DNA of 64,000 bases. Source: Aphidius gifuensis (lineage: Eukaryota > Arthropoda > Insecta > Hymenoptera > Braconidae). A program made the translations under genes and the position numbers. Shown piece after piece: positions 1 through 12,429 of the stretch. Position 1 is the stretch's first letter; the number at the start of each line of letters is the position of its first letter. Under the pieces are notes generated by a model. That model was given only the letters and a program-made list of their open reading frames with translations. It was not told the DNA's origin and did not search any database. The DNA is taken from contig NC_057788.1 of assembly GCF_014905175.1 (NCBI RefSeq), positions 29,296,154 through 29,360,153 of the forward strand, written 5' to 3'.

Positions 1-1591
1 ACGTCAACGGTAACTTTAATAAAAAGTGATTCAAGCATTGATTCAATTAAACACCATTGGCACGTGTCATCAATTCAACTGGATATTATTATATTATCAA
101 TAGAATCATCTAAAAATCTTGAGCTTGAATTATCAAAGTTAAAATCATCACCATGGTGGAGCATTGATTCTCACTATTTCATAATAAACACATCAAACAC
201 AAGTTGTGATAATGCCATTGATTATCTCAACACAACATGGCATATGAATTTATTGTCATCAACATATAATCCTTACACAAATTGGGCACCATCTTCCTGG
301 CATCATCAGCTGCAAATAAATAAAACTTGGACACTTTACAATCGACCATTCAACAACAACAGCAACAACACTTGCAGCAATTTAATATTTGATAAAACAC
401 GTTATTTAAATGGATATCCAATACATTAGCAAATCATTATAAAACTGATGAAATTATGCACCAGTCTATCGATGAAAATGGATAATTAATCAAACATATT
501 ACATCTGACAGCCAGCATCTTGAAATAACGGCACCAGAAATATCGCATTTTACAATGTTTCTCATTTAAATGTAACATCATGTTAATCAATTTTTAATAT
601 TGGCTCACACACATTAAATCATATTGATAATATTGATGATTTAAGAATCATCAGACATTATGATTTATCATTGAATCATCGTTCAGCATTAAAATTAAAT
701 AATAATAAATATTTCGATTTTACTTATCCATTAACAAAATCAGGTCTTGTTTTAACAACTCAAAGAAAAGGCTATTTAACACCTTGGCAAAAAATATGTC
801 AATTTTACAGTCAAGGAGTTATTATTTTAACTTTGATTGTATGTTTAACAAGTGTTGTGTTTATTTCAATTTATAAAAATCAGGGTTTAAGCTCAGCATG
901 TTTAGAAGTATTTCGTTTGTGTGTAGGAACTGGATTGTTACATATGCCAAATAATACAATTATTAGAATTTATTTATTTCCAGTATTGTTATTATTTTTA
1001 TTACTTGGTTTGAGTTTTAATAGTAAATTATCATCATTTTTAACAAATTCAAATCCTCTTGAAAATATTGATAATATTGAAGAACTTGAAAATTCAAATT
1101 ATACTATTTATGTTTACGAAGGGATTAAAACATTTATTCTTAATTTTAAAAATAAAAATATTATTTATACGTCAAATATTGATTGTTATAAATTTGTTTT
1201 GAATGATTCATCATCAGCTTGTATTACATATGAATCAAGAAGTTATGATAGAGCTATGAAGTATAAATTATACATTGGTAAAATAAGAGTTTTAGAATTT
1301 TATGAAGTTTTTTTAATGCGAAAAAATTTACCAGTTGGAAAAAAAATTAAAGATATCATGTCGAGATTAATGGAGTCAGGTTTATTGAGTCGATGGAGAT
1401 ATAAACTTAAATTTTTTTGGAATGAACTTGTTGAACAGAGCAATAAAGAAATTGCTGTTGATTATTATCGACCTGTTACTATCGAAGATTTATATTTTTC
1501 ATTTAAATTTCTTGCTGTTGGTCTTTCAATGTCTTTTATTTTATTTTTGCTCGAATTTTTTCATTATAAAAAATTTAATTTATATAGGTAA
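1..1591 (+). pseudogene. Divergent ionotropic receptor (IR), disrupted; 5' end outside window
   Basis: Variant ionotropic glutamate-like receptor (insect chemosensory IR family), normally a membrane cation channel. Reading is open from base 1 in frame 1 to a TAG at 427-429, just after the NGYPI motif typical of the start of the IR ligand-binding domain. It continues in frame 3 to a TAA at 483-485 and another at 567-569, then in frame 2 from 587 to the stop at 1589-1591. The last part is intact: the pre-M1 segment, M1 (about 809-870), a pore-like loop, M2 (about 960-1030), the second ligand-binding lobe and M3 (about 1490-1560). No introns are seen. Two frame changes and an internal stop argue for a recent pseudogene; assembly indels in A/T runs are the alternative. 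Family call is confident, subfamily unknown. Confidence 0.7.
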
Positions 1592-2490
1592 TTTAGAAAA
1601 AAACAATAAGTAATTTAAAATTATAAAGTTTTTTTATTTTTGCTTGAGTGACAATGAGATGAAGGAAAATATTTTAATTTTATTGTTAATTATATAAATA
1701 TTACCAGCTTCTAGATTGAAAATTTAATGAAATATTATTTTTATTAATAGTGATTAAATAATTCAAATTTATATATGGAATTTTTATATTTTTATTTTAA
1801 ATCAATGTATTAAATGTTATAAAATTGGAAATCAATTTTTTATAGCTTATACTAATTGGTTTTTTTTTTTTCTTAGTATACAGTGGTTATCAATGTTTTT
1901 TTAGAATAGTTGAATTTTTTTTTTTTTCATGACACTAATAGACTCTGACTCAGAACACCGTTTTTTTCTAAAAAAAAAAAAAAAAATATACGTAGATAAG
2001 AAATATTATTTAGTGAAGCATATAAATGTCTATCATTATTTTTATTTAATTTTATAATTTTTAAATATATAATATTGTTAAACTGTTCAACTTTTTATTG
2101 CAATATTGGGTAATTTTTTTTTTTTTTTTACTTTCAAAATTAATAGCATGAAAAAGAGAATTTTCTCATCATATATAAATGCTCAAATTTAATGAATATT
2201 TATTACATTAAATAATTGTCGATATAATTAAAGTTTCATATATTTAAAAAAAAAAAAACAAAATCTTGGCTTAATGATTCTAGTGAAATTATTTTTTTAG
2301 ATTAAAAATTTTATTTAAAAAATTATTATTATTTTAGAAAAAACCAACTGATAACTAACAATAGATTATTTGATTAACGTCAATCACCTTGACTAATAGC
2401 TCGTATAGATGAATCACCTGGTCAAAATTAAAAAAAATAATAACAATTTTGTCACGTTGAACAACAAAATAACGATAACTACTATCACAA
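1592..2490. other. AT-rich spacer before the Ly6 pair
   Basis: No gene seen. A and T homopolymer runs are frequent. From about 2060 the sequence becomes recognisably similar to 3985-4400, so the left edge of the tandem duplication lies here; the shared part includes a GTCGATAT block at 2219 and 4123. Confidence 0.6.
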
Positions 2491-2493
2491 AAA

Positions 2494-2504
2494 TATATAA
2501 ATAG
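2494..2504 (+). promoter_or_regulatory. TATA box of Ly6-like gene A
   Basis: TATATAAATAG lies 89 bases upstream of the start codon. A fly-type initiator match (CCACACC, A at 2530) sits 34 bases after the start of TATAAATA. The same arrangement is preserved in the second copy. Confidence 0.65.
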
Positions 2505-2582
2505 CCTTTCGAGCCGAAAAATATATGCCACACCAACTCAAGTCTTCAACTTGTTAACATTATTTAATTTTGTTCTTCAACG

Positions 2583-3363
2583 ATGGTTTCAAAAATTACT
2601 GCCACATTGGCAATTTTATTGATTATTGGTTTTATCAATAAATCACTTGCTGATGATAATCATAAGGGTAAGTTTGATATTTCATATAAATATAATTAAT
2701 TATATTTCTTCTTTATTAATTTATTAATTTATATATATTTTTTTCAGAAAAAAGGGAAAAGTTGTTGAAAGAAAACAAATTGCAATGCTATTACGGAGTT
2801 GAGACGAATCCAAAAAAAGATTTAATATTGCCATCTAATACAACGACAATGAAGAACTGTAATCAAATTCCAATCTACCATATTTTTTTTCATGAAACTG
2901 ATGTAAAAAAAGTTGACAGTTTAGGCTGCTCTATATCTACGACTGTAAATGGTAAGTTTTATTTTTTTTCTTTTAGTAATCTATATACATATATATATAG
3001 TGACAATCCATGTAAACTTTTCTTATTAAAACAAAGCATATATACATTTATACACATTTTATCCCTCTAGTCATAAATTAGTACCACGTAATTAATTTAT
3101 AAATACAATAAAAATGCCTTCACAAAATAAATATATTTTTTTGTTATTCAATAGGTAATGGGGACACCATCGTTAATAGAACTTGCGCGTTTATAAAAAA
3201 GAAAAATTTTCAAGGAAAGAAAATGGCAAAAACAATGCTTTGCAAAGACAATTGTGTTTGCAATTGGAAAGATGGCTGTAATTCATCATCAAGTATACAT
3301 TTTAATCTTTTATTTTTATTTATGTCATTTGCAGTAGTTTATTTTTTTGCTTATAAGTTATAA
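2583..3363 (+). CDS. Small secreted Ly6/uPAR-like protein A, probably GPI-anchored
   Basis: Exons 2583-2667, 2748-2951 and 3155-3363, both introns phase 1, 165 residues. Residues 1-23 are a signal peptide. The mature part has eight cysteines, starting with an LQCY motif and ending in a GCN motif, as in Ly6/three-finger domains. A hydrophobic C-terminal tail of about 20 residues follows a run of serines, as expected for GPI attachment. Insect relatives are surface proteins that modulate channels and receptors or act in cell junctions; the role here is unknown. It is paired with a tandem copy at 4501-5281. Exon 1 is almost identical between copies but exon 3 differs strongly, including the position of one cysteine. 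An AATAAA lies at 3505-3510. The fold assignment rests on cysteine pattern and topology only. Confidence 0.75.
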
Positions 3364-3530
3364 GTTATAACTGAATCAAAAATCGCAAATAATTGCAAAT
3401 TTCAAATGATAAATTTATCTTTAATTTTTTCTTCAATTAAATTTATGTATGTATTTAAATGTCTAAAAAAAAAAAAAAAAAACATTTTGCGTTTCCTATC
3501 TTCAAATAAATAATAAATATATACAGTTAT

Positions 3531-3596
3531 GAGTCAATGCTTGTAATAACGTGGTATATAACGACAGCCAAATACAAAATATAACCGCATTGACTC
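3531..3596. repeat. 10-bp inverted repeat downstream of Ly6 gene A
   Basis: GAGTCAATGC at 3531-3540 is matched by GCATTGACTC at 3587-3596, with a 46-base spacer. It lies about 20 bases after the AATAAA and is kept in the second copy at 5454-5514. Confidence 0.7.
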
Positions 3597-3790
3597 TTAT
3601 ATATATACAAAATTCATATATTAATTATATCACAAAAGAAAATTTTTAATAAACTGACAAACAATAATAATATAATAATAATAAATACAAGTAATACAAA
3701 TCTGTTAAGTCTCTTAAACTTTAGTAATTAAAAAAAAAATAAATAAAATTGTTCAAACAAGAAAAAAAAAAAGAAATTGTTATTGATCAT

Positions 3791-4400
3791 TATAGTGTTA
3801 ATTGCTAAATACAAAAGATAATAAGCCTATAGTCATTGATTCTTCTGCTTCTGCTCATAGGCTCTGCAAACAGCAGCATATATATATAAAACATTAAAAT
3901 TTAATTATTTTTTTTCAACCTTAAAAAATTGCAAAACACTCCTGTTCACAGACCCTATGAGCAACAGCATGTTAAAAAAATTTTTATATTGTTAAATTGT
4001 TTAACTTTTTTATCGCAATGGAAAAGACAATTTTCTTATCATATAAATATTATTGTGATTGCAATTGAATGAGATGCAAAAATATAAACAAATTTAATAA
4101 ATATTTATTACATTAAATAATTGTCGATATAAATAAAATTTCATATATTTAAAAAAAAAAATATACTTGGCTTTATGATTTCAGTGAGGTTTATTTTTTT
4201 AGATTAAAAATTTTATTTAAACAAATATTATTTTTCTAGGAAAAACCAACTGATAATTAACAATAGATTTCTTAAATAACGCATATAGAAGTATAAAGCG
4301 CGTTGACTAATCGCTTGTGTAGATGAATCACCTGGTCAAAAATTGAAAAAATAATAATAATTTTGTCACGTAGAACAAAAAAATAACGATAACCATTATC
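3791..4400. other. Junction between duplicate units and promoter of copy B
   Basis: No gene. About 3791-3985 has no clear counterpart in the other unit. From about 3985 on it repeats the upstream flank of copy A. Confidence 0.55.
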
Positions 4401-4407
4401 ACAAAAA

Positions 4408-4418
4408 TATATAAATAG
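4408..4418 (+). promoter_or_regulatory. TATA box of Ly6-like gene B
   Basis: Exact TATATAAATAG, 93 bases upstream of the start codon, in the same context as the copy at 2494 (followed by TCTTCGAGCCGAAAAATATA). Confidence 0.65.
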
Positions 4419-4500
4419 TCTTCGAGCCGAAAAATATATGCCACACCGACTCAAGTCTTCAACTTGTTAACATTATTTTATTTTATTTTATTCTTCAACG

Positions 4501-5281
4501 ATGGTTTCAAAAATTACTGCCACGTTGGCAATATTATTAATAATTGGTTTCATCAATAAATCACTTGCTGATAATAATAGGGATGGTAAGTTTGAATTTA
4601 TTTCTTTATTTCTTCTTTATATTTATTGATTACAAAATTTACATATATTTTTTTAGCACGCAAGGCGAAGTTGATGAAAGAAAACAAATTGCAATGCTAT
4701 TCCGGAGTTGAGGTGAATCCAAAGGATGTAACAGAATTTTCATCGAAAACAACATTGAAAAATTGTAACCAAATTCCAGACACTGAAATTCTTTACAATA
4801 GAGATGATCTAAGTGTTGACACTATGAATTGTGCAAAAGTTACTTATAAGGATTGTAAGTTTTATTTTTTTTTTCACTCAGTAATCCATACATATAGAAT
4901 ATAGATATAGTGACAATCCATGTAAACTTTTTATATTAAAACATTTACATATACTGATATACATTTATATATTTCATGCATTATTCCATCATAAATTGGT
5001 ACCATTTGATTAATTGATAAAAACAATAAGGAGACTTCCATGAAATATAAATATATTTATTTTGTCATTCAATAGATAATGGGGACATCACCGTCAAGAG
5101 AGCTTGCGCGTTTATAAAGCTAGAAAAATGTACACAAATGGAATGGACAGGTACAGGGATTATAGTCGAAATGTGTGTTTGTAATGATAAAAATGGCTGT
5201 AATTCATCATCAAGTATACATTTCAATATTGTATTTTTAATTATGTCATTTGCTATAGTATATTTTTTTGCTTATAACTAA
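4501..5281 (+). CDS. Small secreted Ly6/uPAR-like protein B, probably GPI-anchored
   Basis: Exons 4501-4585, 4657-4854 and 5076-5281, both introns phase 1, 162 residues. Same plan as copy A: signal peptide (1-23), LQCY at the start of the domain, eight cysteines, a GCN ending, a serine run and a hydrophobic C-terminal tail. Differences from A concentrate in the second half of exon 2 and in exon 3. Here one cysteine sits in a LEKC motif, which A lacks, and A instead has a cysteine in an MLC motif later in the exon. The reading frame is clean and splice sites are conserved, so both copies look functional. Function unknown; the family call is from cysteine pattern and topology. Confidence 0.75.
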
Positions 5282-5453
5282 ATCAAAAATTAATTTATAT
5301 AATTGCCAATTAATTGCATATATTTCAAATGATTAATCTATCATTCAATTTTCTTGAATTAAATTTATGTATGCGTATTTAAACGTTTAAAAAAAGAAAA
5401 TACTTTGGTTCTTATCTTCGAATATATAATAAATATATATATATTATAATTAT

Positions 5454-5514
5454 GAGTCAATGCTTGTGATGACGTGGTATATAAATACTAAATACAAAAT
5501 ATAATCATTGACTC
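5454..5514. repeat. Inverted repeat downstream of Ly6 gene B
   Basis: GAGTCAATG at 5454-5462 pairs with CATTGACTC at 5506-5514. This is the counterpart of the repeat at 3531-3596; the arms are conserved while the spacer has changed. Confidence 0.6.
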
Positions 5515-5714
5515 TTATACAAAAATTCATATATTAATTATCACCAAAAAAAATATTAATAAACTGACAAATAATAATAATAATAAATACAAGTAATACG
5601 AATCATTCATGTAAACTTTAATAATTAAATAAAAATAAACTTGTTTGAAAAAGAAAAAAAAAAATTGTTATTGATCATTATTAATTGCAATAAATAAAAA
5701 AAATTGCAATTGCT

Positions 5715-6061
5715 ACTGCTCATATCCCCCTGATGATAATCACAATTAAAACCACATACATAATTAGAATAATCAAATTGCAATATAACATGAAACAGCC
5801 TAAATTACTTTTTCGATTTCAAAATATTTACAGTCCCTCATACATAAATACAAACAGTCTAATTACCATGGTGTTTTTTTTTTTTTTGTTGTACCAAATT
5901 TTATTCTCTATCTCTCTCTGGAAAAGTTTGTTTTGGAGCCGCACTGTGTTTTTTCTCTAAGGTCAAATGATGAGAAAGAGTGAGACAAAAAAAAAATACA
6001 CACCACATGGTCTGTGGCAGTCTGTGGGTCTGGGTCGTTGTGGTGTGTGAAATTTGGTAAA
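5715..6061. other. Upstream region and leader of eIF2A
   Basis: No separate gene. A relatively G-rich stretch at about 6008-6060 directly precedes the eIF2A start and is probably its leader and promoter. Confidence 0.5.
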
Positions 6062-8346
6062 ATGGCGTTGAACATACCATGTCTTGCTAGTACGTATTAA
6101 ATTTAATATAAATAAATAAAAATAATCAATAAAAAAAAATTAAATAATCATAAATAAATACAATTTTAATATTATCATGAATTTCATTTGCATTAGTAAT
6201 GTATAATTAACTATTATAAAATTAATAATTGTCATTTTGATAGGTTATAATTCATCAATACTAAAAGACAAACATTTGTTAATTTTTAAAAATTATTTAT
6301 AATAATAATAACAATGTTTGTTTATTTATTTTTTAAGCAAGAGGAACAACTGGCCTCAGTATCAGTCATGGACCACCAAATTACACCGAGGTGTCTGCTT
6401 TTACAAAAGATGAGCAGAAAAATGTCAAGGGAATGACATTTAGCCCAGATGGAAAATACTTTGCATGGATATCTGGTGCTGTTGTCAAAATATCTGAATG
6501 TAATACGTGGCAAGTTATTGCAACAATTCAGAGTCCCAAAGTTCAAGCTATTAAATTTTCTAGTCTTGGAACATATTTAATGACATGGGAGCCATTTATT
6601 GGTAATATTATCATTATAATTTAATCTTTAATTGTATTAAATACATGTATCGTTAATTATATTTTGTTTACAGTGTCAAAAGCAAATCCTGATGGTGGCC
6701 CACAGCTTCACATTTTAAAAAGTGAAAATGGACAACTTGTTAAAAGTTTTACACAAAAAAGACAAGCTGATTGGTAAAATAAATAAATCTATAATTTTAT
6801 TTTGTATAATAATTTTTTTTTATTTAAATTATATATTTAATAATTTATATTTATTTACAGGGAACCACAATGGTCATATGATGAAAAAATATGTGGTATA
6901 TTAATAAATGGTGAAGTATTTTTTTATGAAAATGCAAATTTTGATAAACATACTTATAAAGTAAGTGTTACAAAACAAGGAAGATTTAATATATCACCAG
7001 GTAAATTACCATCATATTATATTGCATTTAATTTTCCTGGTACAAGTGGACAACCATCATTTGCAAGATTATTTGAATATGGAAAATTTGATAAAGACCA
7101 ATCATTGGCAAATAAAAGTTTTTTTCAAACTGATAGAATTGAATTTATTTGGAATAATGAAGGTACAAGTTTATTAATGTTAACAAGTATGGATGTTGAT
7201 AAAACTGGTGCATCATATTATGGTAAACAATCATTACATTATTTAAGTATAAAAGGTGAAACAGCAATTGTTACATTGAGTAATGACGAGAGTCCAATTC
7301 ATGCTGTTAAATGGTCACCTAAAAATACAGAATTTTGTGTAACATATGGTTTTATGCCAACAAAAACAACGCTATTTAATTTAAAATGTGAATCAATATT
7401 TGAATTTGGTAAAAAACATCGTAATTCAATATATTATAATTGTCATGGTAATATATTACTTCTTGGTGGTTTTGGTAATATTGGTGGTAATGTTGAACTT
7501 TGGGATATGAAAAAACGTAAATTAATTGCTGAAACAATTGCACCAGATTCAACATTATTACATTGGTCACCAGATGGTGAACATTTTATGACAGCAACAA
7601 CAGCACCAAGATTACGTATGTCAAATGGTTTTAAAATTTGGCATTATACTGGTACATTATTGTATGAAAGACCTTGGAGTAAACAAGAAGAATTATGGGA
7701 AGTTGTATGGAAAAATTATCCATCAAATACTTATCCAGAAAAATCAATTAATTATACTGCTGTTGAAGGTATTACACCAAGTCAACCACAAGCCTCCAAA
7801 GAAGCATATAGACCACCATCAGCAAGAGGTAAAACTATTAATTTTAGTTTACATGATGATGATAATAATAGCAAATTTGGACCACCAACTAAAATGCCAC
7901 CATCAAAAGCAGCACTTAAAACTAAAAAAAAACGTGAAGCTAAAAAAAAAGCTAAAAAAGAACTTGAAGCTCTTAATTTACCAAACATTGATGAAAATGG
8001 AGTAGAAATTGAAAATTTATCAATTAAACCAATTAAAAATACAAATAAAAATCAAGGTGCTAAAAAAAATGATGCAAAAGATGCTGATCTTACTGATGAT
8101 CCGGAGAAGAATAAAAAAATTCGTAAAATAAAAAGTGTAAGTTAATTCATTATTATTATTTAATTAATTTTTTTATTGTTATATTAATTATTTATCAATT
8201 GTTTTTTTTTGTTATAGAAATTGGAACAAATAAACAAATTGAAAGAACAACAAACAGCTGGTAAACGTTTGGAAATAAATCAACTCGAAAAACTTTCAAC
8301 TGAAGTTCAGCTTGTCAAAGAACTCAAAGATTTAATATCGTGTTAA
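6062..8346 (+). CDS. eIF2A: Eukaryotic translation initiation factor 2A
   Basis: Exons 6062-6089, 6338-6601, 6674-6773, 6861-8136 and 8218-8346; 598 residues, near the human length of about 585. eIF2A is a cytosolic WD-repeat protein that can bring initiator tRNA to the 40S subunit without GTP, used in non-canonical initiation; it is distinct from eIF2 alpha. The N-terminal beta-propeller includes strongly conserved stretches such as DVDKTGASYYG, TEFCVTYGFMP and SPDGEHFMTATTAPRLR. It is followed by the conserved YRPPSARGK patch, a lysine-rich region and a C-terminal helical segment in the last exon (KLEQINKLKEQQ). The start at 6062 gives an N-terminus that aligns with the family through the GPPNYTE motif. 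HAUS3 follows on the same strand after 720 bases. Identification is firm. Confidence 0.96.
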
Positions 8347-9066
8347 AAAAGAAAATCAACATTTTTAAAAACAGATAAACAATTGTTTAAATTTATTCTT
8401 TAAAAGACACTTTTTATCAACAACAAAAATACAGTAAAATTATACATAAAATTATACAAAATTAAACATTTTTTTCCTTTAAATTTTAAATAAAAAACAG
8501 TCCACAACACAAAATATAAATTATGTTTTTTATTTTTCCATTTTTTTGATTATTTGTTGTAATTGAATTATTACTATTGTTAAAAACAATTCAACTCTTA
8601 TGAAATAAATAAATTTTAATAACAAATTTGTTGATTTAAATATCAGTTGGACTAATTATTTGTCAATTAATTAACTAAACAATTATCCACCTGGTTTTAA
8701 TTGTTGATTAACAAATTGGAGTAAACAGCAGTATATTTTTCTGCTGTCATCTTGACCCAGAGAAAAAAAAAAAATAACATAAACAGCGCCACAGTGACAA
8801 CAAAAAAAAAGGATGTTCTGTAATTGTTTATATAAAATTCAATAAAAAATTGTTTAATGTAATTTTTTTAACAACATTTTTACCAACTATCAATGTCTAA
8901 TTTATTTACAATATAATAATAATTTACGATAAGTATATTTTTAAAAACAAAAACAGCAAACAAGATATGCTTTCAAATTTTTAAGGTTAGTTTTATTGTT
9001 AATATAAACACACAATGTTTTTTATAATAAAAATTTTATATAAATTATCCAGGTAGATGAATTAAA
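8347..9066. other. eIF2A 3' region and HAUS3 leader with a probable 5'UTR intron
   Basis: Polyadenylation-like A-rich sequence follows eIF2A. A GTTAG donor at 8986 and an acceptor ending at 9052 suggest a 67-base intron in the HAUS3 leader. The segment at 8760-8820 is a little more complex than its surroundings. No other gene seen. Confidence 0.5.
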
Positions 9067-11364
9067 ATGGACATATCAGGAAGAGATCTTGCTAAAAAAT
9101 TTCAGGAATTATTTCCTGGTGATACAACATTCAAAGTATCAGCTCAATTATTAAATGAAACATGTGAAAATTCAATTGTTCAAAATTTTTTAAAATGGTT
9201 TTGTGATCATGTTGGACCTCATAATGTACTACAAAAACATGAAAGAGAATTGTAAGTTATTTATTTTCTAATTATCAATTATTCCATTAACAATTCTCTT
9301 TTTTTTTTAAGTATAAAAAATTTAAAGAAAAACGAACAATACTTGACTGGAAGTGAGCTAGATGATGCACTAATTGAAGCAACAAAAGATTGTCCAGAAT
9401 TATTAGAATTAATTGATTTAAATAAAAGAAGTGATGAACATATTGCCAAAGCATATGAAGCTGAAAAAGATGCTTATGATGCTGATGTTAATGATCTTGC
9501 AACACTTGAAGATAGTTTAGCAAAACTTATGTATGTTTTTTCTAATTTTTCTAATTATGTTGATTAATAACAATAATTATTATTATTTACAGTGAAATTG
9601 AATCAAAACTTGATGAAGAATTAGAAAAAGAAGAAAATGAATTACAAAAATTTGAAATTGGAGAAAATAAATCATATGCTGATTGTGCAAGTTTAATAAA
9701 TGAATTTGATTTTGCTCATCGTGAAATTTATGAAGATTTGCAGTATGTTGTTAAAGTATATGCTGATGCTGCTGAAAAGGTATGTATACTCTAAAGGTAT
9801 GATCCTATTTTAAGGTAATTAAATAAATAATTTTTATTAATTTATATGCAGAAAGGACCAACAATTGCATGGACACAAGTACCACTGGATATATTTATAA
9901 AACAAACTGAAAATTATTACAATTGTTTGTATTTTCATGTTAATAGAAAATTAAAAAATTCACAAAATTATGAACCATCAAATTTACCAAGTCATGAGTA
10001 TACACAAGATTCAGAAAAAAATGAAAATGATAAAATTATTGAATTATCAAATGTCCAAGTAAGACTCATTCAATCAATGCTGAGTGAACTTGGTGAAAAA
10101 ATTGAATTAGAAGGTTTCAAAGGTCTAGCTGCTCGTGCACATGAAATTTACAGTAATATAGAAACACAAATTCCTCAAAATGAATCACAAATGAGGTAAA
10201 TAAAATAAAACTAATTAATTGTTATTAACAAGTTATTAATAATATGGATTTATCAACAGACTAGAGATTGCTGAATTAATGTCAAAAAGAGATATTTTAA
10301 CAGAAGACATTGCTATGCTTGAGGCACAATTACAAGAATCTGTTAATCAATATGGACGATTGTCAGTAACAAAAATATTACTTGATGATGGTTATGCTAG
10401 ATTAAATCATAAAAAAAAACGTTTATCAAATATAGAAAATTTATTACATCTTGCAAGAGATAAAGGACATGCACATGCTGATTTTCTTGCAATATTAATG
10501 CAAATTCAATTACAAAAATTAAATGAAATTATTGAATTTGTACGTGATGCACGTTATTATTTATCAACAGAATATACAAGATCATCAAAACGTTGTGTAA
10601 GTAAAAGAATAAAATAATCAACTGTAAAATAAAAAAATTAATAATCAATTATTTTGTTAGGATATTATGCAAGAAGTACAGGATAAATATGACACAATAA
10701 TTTCATCATCACCATGTAAAAAAAATATTTATAATAAATTATTTTCATTATTAATAAATGAACATGAAAATAATGATGGTAATGATGATGATAATTTTGT
10801 TAATGCAGTTAAACAATATGATGAATTATTAAATGAAAATAAAATAATGAAAAATGAAATTGAAAATATTGATTTAGATACTAAAATTAATTATCTAAGA
10901 CAAACGTAAGTTTAATTGATGATATTTTTTAAATTTACATATTAAATATTGAAATTAATTTGTTTTTTTTTCAACAGAGAAAATGATGTTATGAGGGTTT
11001 TTAATCATGAAATTAGTGATGGGCCAACGAAAAGTTTTAAACTAATGCCATATAAAATTTTGGCATTATCAGAACAAGTTACACAATCAGTACATGATGC
11101 TCAAACAATAGTTACTGAATCGAGAAATAAATTAAAAGACATAATGGTAAATAAATATAAAACATTAATTATTAATTGTTGAATTAATTGGCTTTGTATT
11201 TTCTTTTTTAGAAAAAAACAACAAACTCAAATTGGGATCGTGAAAAGATATTAATATGGCAAAAATATTTATGTGATCCAGATAAATTAAAACAAAGATA
11301 TGATGAAGCTAAACAAATTGTTGATCGTTCACATTTTGTTGGTTGTGAATTAAATAAAAAATAA
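9067..11364 (+). CDS. HAUS3: HAUS augmin-like complex subunit 3
   Basis: Exons 9067-9251, 9312-9530, 9593-9779, 9852-10195, 10260-10596, 10661-10905, 10978-11146 and 11212-11364; 612 residues against about 603 in human. HAUS3 is a subunit of the eight-member augmin complex, which binds spindle microtubules and recruits gamma-tubulin to nucleate branches in mitosis. The N-terminal signature FLKWFCDHVGPHNVL (residues 37-51), followed by an EREL motif, matches the conserved HAUS3 N-terminus. The rest is mostly charged coiled-coil, as in the family. All splice phases are consistent. The fly counterpart is dgt3. Confidence 0.9.
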
Positions 11365-12400
11365 ACAATTATATTTAAATGTCGACTATTAAAAAAAATA
11401 ATTTAACAAGACTATTATATAAATAATAATAACCAAAGTATTATTTTATTTTTTATAATGTTTTTCTTTTTTTTTTTTTTTTTTTTAACATGATAAAATA
11501 ATAAATAAATAAACAAACTAATCCATATTTTTATTGTGTATTGAGTATAATAGTTGTAATAGTTGTAATAAAATGGATATTTAATTTAAAAATACAGAAC
11601 TCAAAAATAAAGTAAGTACCTATTTTTTTTTTTTTTTATTCAAATAGAGCTTGATATTTTTATATTATTTATATCCTTTTTTTTGCTTTAAATATTCACA
11701 AGATAAGATAAAGAATTATTTATCTAAAAAAAAAGGTTCCAAATAGATATGATAAAAATAGTGTTAAAAAAATTTTTTTCCTCATTCTAATATATCTATA
11801 TATAATATATAAATTTTATATATAATTATTATTATTTTTTCTACACGCGCATGTTGATAAAATTGATTTTCTAGAAGACACAAAAAAAAATGATAAAATT
11901 AGTGACCTTGATTTGAGATACTGACCCCCTCTCCAGCATCAAATTTCCACTACATAGCTAAAAAAAATATTTGCCCTTCATGTTAGAAAAAAAAAGGAAA
12001 AAAAAAAAAAAAAGAAAAAGATAAGACATAAAAACCATGCAAGATGAGAGAAGCCGACACCCCTAGACCAAACTAATCTCTCCCTTTGAAAATTCTTTTT
12101 TTTTTTCTTATAAAAAATTTGTCAAAAAGAAATTCCAGTAACTCCATAATTTTTTAAACAATAATCATTACTTTCATCTTTCAATTGAACATACATTATT
12201 TTTTTTTTCCAACAAACAAAAATGACCTGTTCTTGGAAAAACAAACTTGTCTCCCTCCACCTGCAAAAAAATTACATAAATTTACTCCAAAAAAATAAAT
12301 ATAAACAAAATTCATTGACTCAAAAATCATTCATCCATAAAACAACAAATGATTCACCATTTAATAATAAAATAAATTACAAATTTAATTAACAATTAAA
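11365..12400. other. Intergenic, no gene seen
   Basis: HAUS3 3' flank and AT-rich spacer with long T runs (for example around 11468). CT/GA-rich pieces begin near 12050. Confidence 0.5.
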
Positions 12401-12429
12401 TAAATAATAATAACAAAATAAAATAAATA

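Larger units (their letters stand above)
2060..5700. repeat. Direct tandem duplication, two units of about 1.9 kb
   Basis: Unit A runs from about 2060 to 3790 and unit B from about 3985 to 5700. The offset is about 1918 bases over the gene (start codons 2583 and 4501, stops 3361 and 5279) and 1904 in the upstream flank, so small indels have accumulated. Promoter, leader, exon 1, both introns and the 3' flank are clearly alignable by eye. The edges are approximate. Each unit holds one complete Ly6-like gene. Confidence 0.85.

Noticed and set aside
2583..5281. Ly6-like genes as venom three-finger toxins
   Set aside because: The C-terminal hydrophobic tail after a serine run indicates membrane anchoring, and insect genomes have many non-toxin Ly6 genes. 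No evidence for a toxin role.
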